Source: Actinomycetospora lemnae (lineage in GTDB: Bacteria > Actinomycetota > Actinomycetes > Mycobacteriales > Pseudonocardiaceae). From it: 64,000 nucleotides of DNA. Shown one piece after another: positions 44,382 through 52,262 of this stretch; the first letter of the stretch is position 1, and each line of letters begins with the position of its first letter. The notes beneath the pieces were generated by a model. The model ran no database searches, was not told the origin of the DNA, and saw only the letters and a program-made list of their open reading frames with translations. Location: positions 186,001 through 250,000 of the forward strand of contig NZ_JAQZAO010000006.1 of assembly GCF_028737315.1 (NCBI RefSeq), given 5' to 3'. The translations under genes were made by a program, and so were the position numbers.

Positions 44382-45353
44382 ATGGCCGGCACGACGCGGG
44401 CGTTCCGGGTCGAGGCGCCCGGGCAGGCGGACATCGCGGACATCCCGCTGCCCGACCGGGGTCCCGACGACGTCGTCGTGCGCACCCGGCACACCGCGGT
44501 CAGCCGGGGGACCGAGTCGCTGGTGTTCGGCGGGCAGGTGCCGGCGAGCCAGTACGCGCTCATGCGCGCGCCGTTCCAGGTCGGCGACTTCCCCGGGCCG
44601 GTGGTGTACGGCTACCTCGCGGTCGGCGAGGTCGAGGCGGGGCCGGGTGTCGGGCGCACGGTGTTCGGGCTCTACCCCCACCAGGAGCGTGCGGTCGTGC
44701 CGGCCGCCTCGGTGGTCGCGGTGCCGGACGACGTCCCGGCGGCACGCGCGGTCCTCGCCGGCACGGTGGAGACCGCGGTGAACGCGCTGTGGGACGCGGC
44801 GCCGCGCGTCGGGGACCGGGTCGCGGTGGTGGGCGCCGGGATGGTCGGGTCGGCGGTGGCCGGGGTGCTGGCGACGTTCCCGGGCGTGCGGGTGGAGCTC
44901 GTCGACGTCGACGAGTCCCGCCGCGCGGTGGCCGAGGCGCTCGGCGTGGGGTTCGCGACGCCCGACGCGGCGGCGGGGGAGTGCGACCTCGTCCTGCACG
45001 CGAGCACCACCGAGGCGGGGCTCGCGCGGTCCTTGGAGCTGCTCGGCGACGAGGGCGAGGTCGTCGAGCTGTCGTGGTTCGGCGAGAACGCCCCCCGCGT
45101 GCCGCTGGGCGAGGCGTTCCACTCGCGGCGGCTGGCGATCCGGGCCTCGCAGGTCGGTCGCGTCGCGCCCGCGCGCCGCGCGCGGTGGACGACCGCCGAC
45201 CGCCTCCGCCTGGCCCTGCGCCTGCTCGCCGACACGCGCTTCGAGGCGCTCATCACCGACTCCTGCGCCTTCGACGACCTCCCGACCGTCCTCCCGGCCC
45301 TCGCCGCCGGCCGGCGCCCCGGCCTCGCGGTGCGCGTGGACTACGGCGCCTGA
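44382..45353 (+). CDS. Zinc-binding dehydrogenase (BchC-like, MDR family)
   Basis: 323 residues from ATG, with GAGGAGGG upstream. N-terminal TRHTAVSRGTESLVFGG and VYGYLAVGEVEAGPG, Rossmann AVVGAGMVGSAVAGVLAT (about residue 148) and a later LELLGDEGEVVELSWFG. The family includes bacteriochlorophyllide dehydrogenase-type medium-chain dehydrogenases, though zinc-ligand Cys residues are not seen. It may oxidise a secondary alcohol. Divergent neighbour of the fusion protein and upstream of the FmdB, acetyltransferase and monooxygenase genes. Confidence 0.8.
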   Translation: MAGTTRAFRVEAPGQADIADIPLPDRGPDDVVVRTRHTAVSRGTESLVFGGQVPASQYALMRAPFQVGDFPGPVVYGYLAVGEVEAGPGVGRTVFGLYPHQERAVVPAASVVAVPDDVPAARAVLAGTVETAVNALWDAAPRVGDRVAVVGAGMVGSAVAGVLATFPGVRVELVDVDESRRAVAEALGVGFATPDAAAGECDLVLHASTTEAGLARSLELLGDEGEVVELSWFGENAPRVPLGEAFHSRRLAIRASQVGRVAPARRARWTTADRLRLALRLLADTRFEALITDSCAFDDLPTVLPALAAGRRPGLAVRVDYGA

Positions 45354-45403
45354 CGCAGCGAACGCGCTGTTCGCCGCTTCTAGGCGGACGAACTCCCCGT
45401 TCG

Positions 45404-45409
45404 TAAGCT
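45404..45409 (+). promoter_or_regulatory. -10 box TAAGCT of a leaderless-type promoter
   Basis: TAAGCT ends seven bases before the ATG of the FmdB-type gene; a small GCC...GGC hairpin lies just upstream. Confidence 0.45.
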
Positions 45410-45416
45410 CTCGACC

Positions 45417-45632
45417 ATGCCGCGCTACGAGTTCCGCTGCCGGACCTGCGCGTCGACGTTCGAGGTCGACCGGCCCATGAGTGCGTCGAGCGACCCCGCC
45501 GCCTGCCCGTCCGGCCACGACGACACGGTCAAGCTGCTGACGACGGTCGGCCTCGGCGGGCGCAGCGGGAGCACGCCGGCCATGGCTCCGTCCGGTGGTG
45601 GCGGTTGCTGCGGCGGAGGGTGCTGCGGGTAG
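45417..45632 (+). CDS. FmdB-type zinc ribbon protein
   Basis: 71 residues. MPRYEFRCRTCASTFEV opens the FmdB zinc ribbon, with the second Cys pair represented by ACPSGHDD (Cys and His) and a Gly/Cys-rich end GGGGCCGGGCCG. FmdB proteins are small regulators or metal-binding proteins of uncertain role. Confidence 0.85.
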   Translation: MPRYEFRCRTCASTFEVDRPMSASSDPAACPSGHDDTVKLLTTVGLGGRSGSTPAMAPSGGGGCCGGGCCG

Positions 45633-45750
45633 GTGGACCGCCGCGCGGAGTAGCACCCACCCCGCCATTCGCCGAACGTTCTTGGATCGAGACCGAGATC
45701 TCTGCTCCATCCGTGCGCAGCCCCTCTCGGAGGGCTCCGTAGCGTCGTTG

Positions 45751-45756
45751 TACGTT
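45751..45756 (+). promoter_or_regulatory. -10 box TACGTT of a leaderless-type promoter
   Basis: TACGTT is six bases before the ATG at 45763 and supports this start over a longer frame that opens at 45595. Confidence 0.4.
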
Positions 45757-45762
45757 CGCCCG

Positions 45763-47025
45763 ATGCTGGTCACAGACCGGCTGGTCGACCACGCGGCCAG
45801 GCCGGGCGTTTCCTCTGCCCCACGGCGCCTGCGCCTCGGCTCGGTCGCCCTCACCGCGGTGTCGGCCGCGGAGCGCGACCCCGGGTTCCTCGCCCGGTGG
45901 CGCGAGCTGGAGCAGCGGGCCCTCGAGCCCAACCCGTTCCTCGCGCCGCAGACGGTGCTTCCGGCCGCCCGTCACCTCGGCGCGCCACCGTCCCTGCGCC
46001 TGCTCACCGTCGAGCACGACGGGCGCCTCGTGTTCCTGCTCCCCGTGGCCGAGGCGGTGCCCCACGCGCTCGCGCCGGTGCCGCCCGGCGTGCCGCTGGG
46101 GCCGCTCGGGCTGACGGGCCTGCGCACGTGGTTGCACCCGTACTGCTTCCTCGGCACGCCCCTGGTCGACCCGGACGTCGACCTCGACGCCGTCTGGGAG
46201 GCCGTCCTCGGCGAGCTCCCCGTCCTCCGGGCGACGCCGTGGCTGGAGCTGCCCAAGGTCCCCGGCGAGGGGCCGGTCGGACGCTCGCTGGATCGCGCCG
46301 TCGCCGCGCGGCCCGCCCGGCGCACGACGCTCGGGGGGCGCTCCTTCGCCCAGCGGCGCCCGTCGCCGACCTACCTCGCGGAGTGGACCAGCAGCAAGAA
46401 GCGCTCCGAGCTCAAGCGCAAGCGCCGCGTCCTCGGGCGCGAGCTCGGCGGCGAGGTCGCCACCGTGGAGCACGGGCGGAGCGCCCCGGCCGACGCCGTC
46501 GCGCGCTTCCTCGCCCTGGAGGCGAGCGGGTGGAAGGGTCGCGCCGGCACCGCCATGGCCGTGCGGCCGGGCCACGCCCTCTTCCTGCGGGAGATGGCGG
46601 CGGGGTTCGCCGAGGAGGGCCGGCTGCTCGCGTTCGCGCTCGGGACCGACACGCGCGTGCTCGCCCGGAGCCTCGCGATCACGGCGGGCCCCGGCGTGTT
46701 CGGGTTCAAGCGCGCGTTCGACGAGGAGTTCGCCCGCTGCTCGCCCGGCACCCTGCTCGACGTCGACCTCCTCGCGTGGTTCCACGAGCAGCCGGATCTG
46801 GCGTGGATCGACACGTCGTCCGACCCGAGCCGCGCGGACGCCGACCTCTACGGTGACAGCGTGGAGATCGGGACGACGGTGGTCGGCCTCGGCCGCGCCG
46901 CGCGACGTGTCCCGGCCCTGTTCGCCGCCGTCGACACGGCGCGCGACCACGTGCGCCGGCACCGGCCGGCCCTCGCCCGTCAGGTGGAGCGGCTGCGCGC
47001 GGGCCGCTCGAGGAGTGCTCAGTGA
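45763..47025 (+). CDS. GNAT acetyltransferase (BioF2-like), second in window
   Basis: 420 residues from ATG, supported by the -10 box. A first GNAT-like half (ARWRELEQRALEPNPFLAPQ) and a second with SSKKRSELKRKRRVLGRE and KRAFDEEFARCSPGTLL match BioF2/CelD-like acyltransferases. Its stop overlaps the GTG of the monooxygenase gene (GTGA), so the two are co-translated. An acyl transfer step on the same metabolite as the monooxygenase is plausible. Confidence 0.78.
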   Translation: MLVTDRLVDHAARPGVSSAPRRLRLGSVALTAVSAAERDPGFLARWRELEQRALEPNPFLAPQTVLPAARHLGAPPSLRLLTVEHDGRLVFLLPVAEAVPHALAPVPPGVPLGPLGLTGLRTWLHPYCFLGTPLVDPDVDLDAVWEAVLGELPVLRATPWLELPKVPGEGPVGRSLDRAVAARPARRTTLGGRSFAQRRPSPTYLAEWTSSKKRSELKRKRRVLGRELGGEVATVEHGRSAPADAVARFLALEASGWKGRAGTAMAVRPGHALFLREMAAGFAEEGRLLAFALGTDTRVLARSLAITAGPGVFGFKRAFDEEFARCSPGTLLDVDLLAWFHEQPDLAWIDTSSDPSRADADLYGDSVEIGTTVVGLGRAARRVPALFAAVDTARDHVRRHRPALARQVERLRAGRSRSAQ

Positions 47026-48239
47026 GGATCACCTCTGTCGGCGGCGGACCGGCCGGCCTGTACGCCGCCGTCCTGCTCGCCCAGCAGGGCCACGACGTCA
47101 CGGTCGTCGAGCGCAACCCCGCCGGGGTCACCCACGGCTGGGGCGTCGTGTTCTGGGAGCCGCTGCTCGCGTCGCTGCGCGAGAGCGACCCGCCGAGCGC
47201 CGCCCAGATCGCGGACGCCGCGTTCGCCTGGAACGGCCAGGACGTCGACGTCGAGGGCCGCGGGCGGGTCGCGCGACCGAGCGGCGGCTACAGCATCTCG
47301 CGGCAGCGGCTGCTCGACATCCTCACGGCGCGGGCGCAGGAGCTCGGTGTCCGCACGGAGTTCGAGCGCGGCGTCGCGCCGGGTGACGACCTCGACGCGG
47401 ACCTCGACGCCGACCTCGTCATCGCCGCCGACGGGGTCGGGAGCGCCCACCGCCGCGCGCTGGCCGACGACCTCGCGCCGACCGTCGACGTCGGCACCAA
47501 CAAGTACGTCTGGCTGGCGACGACCAAGGTCTACACCTCGTTCCTGTTCGCCTTCGTCCGCTCGTCGGCGGGCTGGCTGTGGTGCCACGCGTACGGCTAC
47601 GACGCCGACCACAGCACCTTCATCGTGGAGTGCTCGCCGGAGACGTGGCGCGGTCTCGGCCTCGACCGGATGGGCGCCGCGGAGAGCCGGGAGCTGCTCG
47701 AACGCCTCTTCGCGCGGCACCTCGACGGGCACCCGCTGGTCGGTCTGCCCACCGACCCCGAGGCCCCGCTGCCGTGGCTGGAGTTCCGCACGCTGCACTG
47801 CGAGCGGTGGTGGTGCGGGCGGACGGTCCTGGCCGGCGACGCCGCGCACACCACCCACTTCGCGATCGGCTCGGGCACCACCCTGGCCCTCGGGGACGCG
47901 ATCGCGCTCGGGCGCGCGCTCGCCGGGGTCACGGACGCCGCGGGCCTCCCGGCGGCCCTCGAGCAGTACCAGGCCGAGCGGCAGGCCGCGCTCGCCCCGA
48001 GCCGGCGCGACGCCCGCAACAGTGCCCGCTGGCTCGAGGACCTCGAGCGCTACATCGACACCGACGTCGACAGCTTCGCGACGCTGCTGCACCGCCGCTG
48101 CTCCTCGCTGCTCGCGCACCTGCCGCCGACGATCTACGTCAAGGCGCGCGAGGTGGCCGAGCGCAGCGGCGCCGCCCGCCGCGTGTGGTCGCAGGCCTCG
48201 GCCCTGCGGCGCTCGGCCCTGGTGCGTCGCGGGAGCTAG
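47022..48239 (+). CDS. FAD-dependent aromatic monooxygenase
   Basis: 405 residues from GTG. GGGPAGLYAAVLLAQQGHDV is the FAD Rossmann motif, followed by WGVVFWEPLL, the DG motif ADGVGSAHRRAL (about 143-154) and the GD motif LAGDAAHTTHFAIGSGTTLA (about 269-288). The opening and the GWGVVF segment resemble the flavin domains of salicylyl-CoA 5-hydroxylase and anthraniloyl-CoA monooxygenase, here as a stand-alone protein. It hydroxylates an aromatic or CoA-bound substrate in the cytoplasm using NADH. Co-translated with the acetyltransferase gene. Confidence 0.85.
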   Translation: MRITSVGGGPAGLYAAVLLAQQGHDVTVVERNPAGVTHGWGVVFWEPLLASLRESDPPSAAQIADAAFAWNGQDVDVEGRGRVARPSGGYSISRQRLLDILTARAQELGVRTEFERGVAPGDDLDADLDADLVIAADGVGSAHRRALADDLAPTVDVGTNKYVWLATTKVYTSFLFAFVRSSAGWLWCHAYGYDADHSTFIVECSPETWRGLGLDRMGAAESRELLERLFARHLDGHPLVGLPTDPEAPLPWLEFRTLHCERWWCGRTVLAGDAAHTTHFAIGSGTTLALGDAIALGRALAGVTDAAGLPAALEQYQAERQAALAPSRRDARNSARWLEDLERYIDTDVDSFATLLHRRCSSLLAHLPPTIYVKAREVAERSGAARRVWSQASALRRSALVRRGS

Positions 48240-48348
48240 GACCACTCACGCCGTGTCACCTTGACGACCCGGCTCTGGGCCGAGCGGGCGGTGGTGCTGT
48301 CTACTGGCCGCGCTGGAGTGACAGCACGTGATCAGTTCGGGAGAAGGC

Positions 48349-48496
48349 ATGTCCGTGACCACCCCGTCCTCGGTCGTCCCACCGGCAGCGCGGGACCGGA
48401 GCACCTCGGCGCGGCCGGCTGGTCGCCGACGTCCAGCTCTTCCTCGTCGTGCTCGCCCTCGGCCTGGCGGTCGCCCTGCTGGTGGTCCTGATCTGA
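48349..48496 (+). pseudogene. Possible frameshifted small membrane protein
   Basis: A start ATG at 48349 reads SVTTPSSVVPPAARDR, while another frame from about 48430 reads LVADVQLFLVVLALGLAVAL and stops at 48496, a single membrane helix with no start of its own. One or two frame shifts would join them into a small membrane protein. This is either a degraded gene or a sequencing error. Confidence 0.3.
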
Positions 48497-48514
48497 CGGG
48501 GTGCGCCTCGGGCA

Positions 48515-48560
48515 CAGGTGAGCAGACAGAAGTGCTGGGGCACTTCGTTCTGCTCACCTG
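48515..48560 (+). terminator. Large hairpin before the PTPS-like gene
   Basis: Two 21-base arms (outer 12-base stem from CAGGTGAGCAGA, inner seven-base GAAGTGC stem, two mismatches) around TGGG. AT-richer than its surroundings; it ends 22 bases before the next ATG. Confidence 0.55.
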
Positions 48561-48568
48561 CCGTAGGG

Positions 48569-48574
48569 CACATT
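48569..48574 (+). promoter_or_regulatory. -10 box CACATT of a leaderless-type promoter
   Basis: CACATT ends seven bases before the PTPS-like ATG. It lies just beyond the hairpin at 48515, so the hairpin could insulate this promoter from upstream transcription. Confidence 0.35.
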
Positions 48575-48581
48575 GCGGGGC

Positions 48582-48983
48582 ATGTTCGCCGTCACCGTCC
48601 GCGACCACATCATGATCGCCCACAGCTTCCGCGGCGCGGTCTTCGGACCGGCCCAGGCCCTGCACGGCGCGACGTTCGTCGTCGACGCGACGTTCCGGCG
48701 CGCCAAGCTCGACGCCGACAACATCGTCGTCGACATCGGGCTGGCCACCGAGCAGCTGCACGACGCGCTGGCCGACCTGACCTACACCAACCTCGACGAC
48801 CACCCCGAGTTCGCCGGGGTGAACACCACGACCGAGTACCTCGCCCAGGTGGTCGCCCGCCGGCTCGCGGAGCGCGCGGGCGACGGGCGGCTCGGCCCGC
48901 ACGCGGGCGGCCTCGCCGGCATCACGGTGACCCTGCACGAGTCCCACGTGGCGTCGGCGAGCTATGAGCTGACGCTCACCTGA
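48582..48983 (+). CDS. Divergent 6-pyruvoyl-tetrahydropterin synthase/QueD homologue
   Basis: 133 residues. [12 protein letters not shown] and [12 protein letters not shown] correspond to the two metal-binding blocks of PTPS/QueD, and [13 protein letters not shown] and [13 protein letters not shown] to the C-terminal blocks. Key differences: the usual HGH is HGA (Ala30), so one zinc His is lost, and there is no Cys at all, so the catalytic Cys is missing. It is therefore unlikely to be a normal pterin or queuosine enzyme. It sits among dehydrogenase, monooxygenase, glycosyltransferase and methyltransferase genes. Overlaps the convergent transpeptidase gene by eight bases. Confidence 0.82.
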   Translation: MFAVTVRDHIMIAHSFRGAVFGPAQALHGATFVVDATFRRAKLDADNIVVDIGLATEQLHDALADLTYTNLDDHPEFAGVNTTTEYLAQVVARRLAERAGDGRLGPHAGGLAGITVTLHESHVASASYELTLT

Positions 48984-49491
48984 CGATCTCGACCTGGTCG
49001 CCGGGCTCCAGCGCGGTGAAGACGTCGCGGGCGTCGTCCTTGTCGAGGCGGATGCAGCCGTGCGAGGTGCTCGCCCGGCTGCCGCTGTGGAACGCGCGGC
49101 CCTCGTCGTCGAAGAACACCGACCAGGGCATCGGCGCCCGGCCGAACTCGCGGCTCACGTGGTGGCGCTCCTTGCGCTGCACGGTGAACTCGCCGGTCGG
49201 CGTCGGGTCCTCGTCGGAGCCCGAGGTGATCGCCATCGGGCCGGAGGTGGCGCGGCCGTCGTCGGTGAGCCAGGCCTGCTCCTCGCTGAGGTCGACGCAG
49301 ACGTCGGCGGCGTCGCTGCAGGGCGGCGGGTCGGCCTGCGGGGGCTGCTGGGGTGCGGCGGGCGCGGCGCCCGCCAGCGGTGCGGCGGCGAGGAGGGCCG
49401 CCGAGGCGACCCCGAACGGCGCGAGCGCGCGACGAGCCGTGTGACTCGTGGCGCGGCGGGGAGCGGGGGAGCGGTGGTGTCGGCCCACCAT
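48976..49491 (-). CDS. L,D-transpeptidase (YkuD domain)
   Basis: 171 residues from ATG with GAGGAGG five bases upstream. A signal peptide ([23 protein letters not shown]) is followed by a YkuD domain with [27 protein letters not shown] and the catalytic STSHGCIRL (His and Cys about 151-153). It cross-links peptidoglycan (3-3) or anchors proteins outside the membrane. The domain is short compared with mycobacterial Ldt proteins and has no Ig-like module. It lies on the opposite strand within the pathway block. Confidence 0.9.
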   Translation of the reverse strand: MVGRHHRSPAPRRATSHTARRALAPFGVASAALLAAAPLAGAAPAAPQQPPQADPPPCSDAADVCVDLSEEQAWLTDDGRATSGPMAITSGSDEDPTPTGEFTVQRKERHHVSREFGRAPMPWSVFFDDEGRAFHSGSRASTSHGCIRLDKDDARDVFTALEPGDQVEIVR

Positions 49492-49584
49492 GGGTGCCTC
49501 CTCGTCGGTTCGGGGTGTCGACGAAGTGCGGTCGGCGTTCCCGGCCACGGTCGCACGCACACGCAGGGCCACCCGGGTGGGGGG

Positions 49585-50115
49585 TCAGGGCCGTCCGGCG
49601 GCAGAGATGTCGGCCACGTGGTGCACGCCCTCGTGCGCGGCCTGGCGCAGCAACCAGCGGGCGGTCCTCTCCTCGTGGGCGAGGCGGGTGACCCTGCGGT
49701 CCCAGTCGGCGTCGGCGAAGCGGGCGACCTCGTCGAGCAGCCCGGGCGTCACGAGCGCGAGCTCGTGCAGGACGGCGTCGACGTCGTGGTCGTCGTAGCG
49801 GAAGCGGCGCACGCGCAGGTCGTTGTACACGGGCTCGAGGGCGGGCCGGTCTTCGGTGCGGGCGCGGTGCAGGCGGATCGTGAAGGCGATCGCGACGTCG
49901 CGCAGGTGGCAGACGTACTCGGCGACCGACCAGACGTCCGGGGTGCGGCGCCCGTGACGGCGCGGCGGCGGGATCGCGTCCACCGCCGCCCGGGCGCGAG
50001 CGGGTACCGAGGCCGCGAGCGCGGCGGCGGCGTCGACCGACAGCTCGGCGAAGGCCATCCCGCACGGCGCGCAGACGTGGTCCTCGGGCGCCAGTGGCGG
50101 CAGGACGTCGACCAT
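49585..50115 (-). CDS. DinB/maleylpyruvate isomerase-like protein
   Basis: 176 residues from ATG at 50115; TACGGT lies six bases upstream, a leaderless-type -10. WSVAEYVCHLRDVAIAFT and AHEGVHHVADI carry the His residues of the metal site in the four-helix bundle of DinB/YfiT-like mycothiol enzymes. The divergent glycosyltransferase ATG is only 20 bases away, so the two promoters overlap. Confidence 0.75.
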   Translation of the reverse strand: MVDVLPPLAPEDHVCAPCGMAFAELSVDAAAALAASVPARARAAVDAIPPPRRHGRRTPDVWSVAEYVCHLRDVAIAFTIRLHRARTEDRPALEPVYNDLRVRRFRYDDHDVDAVLHELALVTPGLLDEVARFADADWDRRVTRLAHEERTARWLLRQAAHEGVHHVADISAAGRP

Positions 50116-50121
50116 GGGGGC

Positions 50122-50127
50122 ACCGTA
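50122..50127 (-). promoter_or_regulatory. -10 box TACGGT of the DinB-like gene, inside a 20-base divergent gap
   Basis: The minus strand reads TACGGT six bases before the ATG at 50115. The same bases on the plus strand, CACCGTAGGCG, lie just before the glycosyltransferase ATG at 50136. Confidence 0.35.
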
Positions 50128-50135
50128 GGCGCGCC

Positions 50136-51167
50136 ATGCTGGATCCCGTGCCCCCACGTGCGCTGACGGTCGTCCGGCCGGTCGCCGACCCCGCGCTGGT
50201 CAGCGGCGGGGACGTCTACGACGCGCGGGTGATCGACGGGCTGCGGGCCCGGGGCGTCGTGGTGCACGACGCCCAGCTGGCCGGCACCTGGCCGCGCCCC
50301 GGCGACGCCGCGCGGCGGGCGCTCGCGGCGGTGCTGCGGGGCGCGGGCCCGGTCCTGCTCGACGGGCTCGTCGCAGGCGGGGTGCCGGACGTCGTCGTCC
50401 CGCACGCCGCGCGGCTCGCCGTCCTCGTGCACCTGCCCCTCGGCGAGGAGCACCCCGACCTCGCCGCCGACGAGCACGCCGTCCTGCGCACCGCGCGGGC
50501 CGTCGTCGCCACCAGCCCCTGGACCGCCCGGCGCCTCCACCAGCAGGGCGTCGACGCGACGGTCGCCGTCCCCGGGGTCGACCCGGCGCCCCGCGCGGCC
50601 GGCACCGACGGCGCGCACCGGCTGCTCTGCCTCGGCGCGGTGACCCCGACCAAGGGCCAGGACCTGCTCGTGGCGGCCCTCGCCGCGCTGCGCGAGCACC
50701 CCTGGACCCTCGACCTCGTCGGCCCGACCGGCCGCGACCCGGCCTTCGTCGCCGACCTCCGCGCGACGGTCGCGCGCCACGGCCTCGGCGACCGCGTGCG
50801 GATCACCGGCCCGCGGACCGGCGCCGACCTCGACGCGGTCTGGCACGCCGCCGACCTGCTCGTCGCACCCTCGCGGGTCGAGACGTACGGCATGGTGGTG
50901 ACCGAGGCCCGCGCGCGGGGCATCCCCGTGGTGGCGAGCGACGTCGGCGGCCTGCCGGACACGCTGGCGAACGGCGGAGTCTTAACGCCTCCTGAGGATG
51001 TACCGGCACTCGTCGCAACGCTGCGCCGCTGGTTCGCCGATCATGCGCATCGTGACGGGTTACGGGTCTCAGCGAGATCCCCACGATGCAGGCTGACCAC
51101 GTGGACACAGACGTCGCGACGGGTGGAGCAGGCGCTGGCGGACCTGCTCGCGATCCCGCCGACCTGA
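50136..51167 (+). CDS. Glycosyltransferase family 4
   Basis: 343 residues from ATG. A GT-B fold with ALVSGGDVYDARVIDGLRAR at the start, AVVATSPWTARRL in the middle, then LLCLGAVTPTKGQDLLVAAL and LLVAPSRVETYGMVVTEAR with EARARGIPVVASDVGGLPD. The E-x7-E region fits GT4. The substrate is unknown, though it lies with the PTPS-like and methyltransferase genes. Two TTA leucine codons (50982 and 51060) and many rare codons sit in the last 60 codons. The methyltransferase gene starts 82 bases before its stop. Confidence 0.85.
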   Translation: MLDPVPPRALTVVRPVADPALVSGGDVYDARVIDGLRARGVVVHDAQLAGTWPRPGDAARRALAAVLRGAGPVLLDGLVAGGVPDVVVPHAARLAVLVHLPLGEEHPDLAADEHAVLRTARAVVATSPWTARRLHQQGVDATVAVPGVDPAPRAAGTDGAHRLLCLGAVTPTKGQDLLVAALAALREHPWTLDLVGPTGRDPAFVADLRATVARHGLGDRVRITGPRTGADLDAVWHAADLLVAPSRVETYGMVVTEARARGIPVVASDVGGLPDTLANGGVLTPPEDVPALVATLRRWFADHAHRDGLRVSARSPRCRLTTWTQTSRRVEQALADLLAIPPT

Positions 51168-51991
51168 CCCCGGCCCACGCCCTCCCCGGCGCGCCGGCCG
51201 CCGCCGACTGGCTCGCCCTGCGCGAGGCCGCCGACGCCGAGGCGCGCGCGGTCGACCTCGTCGAGGAGCTGCGCGCCGGGCACCCCGCGCCCGGCCGCAT
51301 CCTCGACCTCGGTGCGGGCACCGGGTCGATGGCGCGCTGGCTCGCGCCCCGCCTGCCCGGTCCGCAGCACTGGGTGCTCGCCGACCGCGACGCGGGCCTG
51401 CTCGCCCACGTCGCCGACGCGCTGCCCCCGCGGGCGCGCGACGGGTCGCCGATCACCGCGGAGGTCCGCGAGCTCGACGTCACGACGCTCACCGCCGCCG
51501 ACCTCGCCGGCGTCGACCTCGTGACCGCCTCGGCGTTGCTCGACCTCCTCACCGCCGAGGAGATCGACGCCGTCGCCGCCGCGTGCGTCGGTGCCGGCGT
51601 GGCGGCCCTGCTGACGCTGTCGGTGACCGGCCAGGTCCGGTTCGAGCCCGCCGAGCCGCGCGACGTCCCCATGGCCGCGGCCTTCGACGCCCACCAGCAG
51701 CGCACCGTCGACGGGCGCGCCCTCCTCGGTCCGCGGGCCCCGACCGTCGCCGAGGAGGCCTTCGTGCGCCACGGCGCGCACATCCTGTCCCGTGCGAGCC
51801 CGTGGCACCTCGGGCTCGACGACGTCGACCTCGTCGTCGCCTGGCTGCAGGGCTGGGTGGCCGCGGCCGTCGCGCAGGACCCCGACCTCGCGCGCCACGC
51901 CGACGCCTACCTCGCCCGCCGCCTCGAGGCCGCCGAGCAGGGCCGGTTGCGGGTGACCGTCGGCCACCTCGACCTCCTGGCGCTGCCCTAG
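51086..51991 (+). CDS. Class I SAM-dependent methyltransferase
   Basis: 301 residues from ATG, overlapping the glycosyltransferase gene by 82 bases; a shorter start inside is possible. Motif I is ILDLGAGTGSMARWLA (about residue 72), followed by WVLADRDAGLLAHVADAL and ELDVTTLTAADLAGVDLVTA. C-terminal SPWHLGLDDVDLVVAWLQGW. Soluble. The methyl acceptor is unknown. Overlap with the glycosyltransferase suggests coupled expression and a shared product. Confidence 0.82.
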   Translation: MQADHVDTDVATGGAGAGGPARDPADLTPAHALPGAPAAADWLALREAADAEARAVDLVEELRAGHPAPGRILDLGAGTGSMARWLAPRLPGPQHWVLADRDAGLLAHVADALPPRARDGSPITAEVRELDVTTLTAADLAGVDLVTASALLDLLTAEEIDAVAAACVGAGVAALLTLSVTGQVRFEPAEPRDVPMAAAFDAHQQRTVDGRALLGPRAPTVAEEAFVRHGAHILSRASPWHLGLDDVDLVVAWLQGWVAAAVAQDPDLARHADAYLARRLEAAEQGRLRVTVGHLDLLALP

Positions 51992-52262
51992 CCACCCAGC
52001 CCCGACCGGCCCCCCGAAGCCCCGCCGCACGCTCCCCAGCTCCCCAGCTCCCCCTGGATCCTCCGTGCCGCTCCCCGCGCCTGCCCTGTCCGCCCTACCC
52101 GCCGTCCCCGCCCCACGACGCAGCGTCGACGACCGCCCTGCACAGCACACCGAGGCCCGTGCGGGCAATAGCGCGAACACCCTCACCCCGCGCGACGGCG
52201 TCGAGAACACTGGCGGCCCCGCCCGACCCGACCCCTCCGGTCCCGAGCCCACCGGACCCGCC
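51992..52262. other. C-rich intergenic region
   Basis: About 270 bases, with the plus strand almost devoid of G in places (51992-52120) and repeats of GCTCCCCA. The frame is open from 52065 but gives only Pro/Ala/Arg-rich residues; the next gene most probably starts at 52263. Confidence 0.4.
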
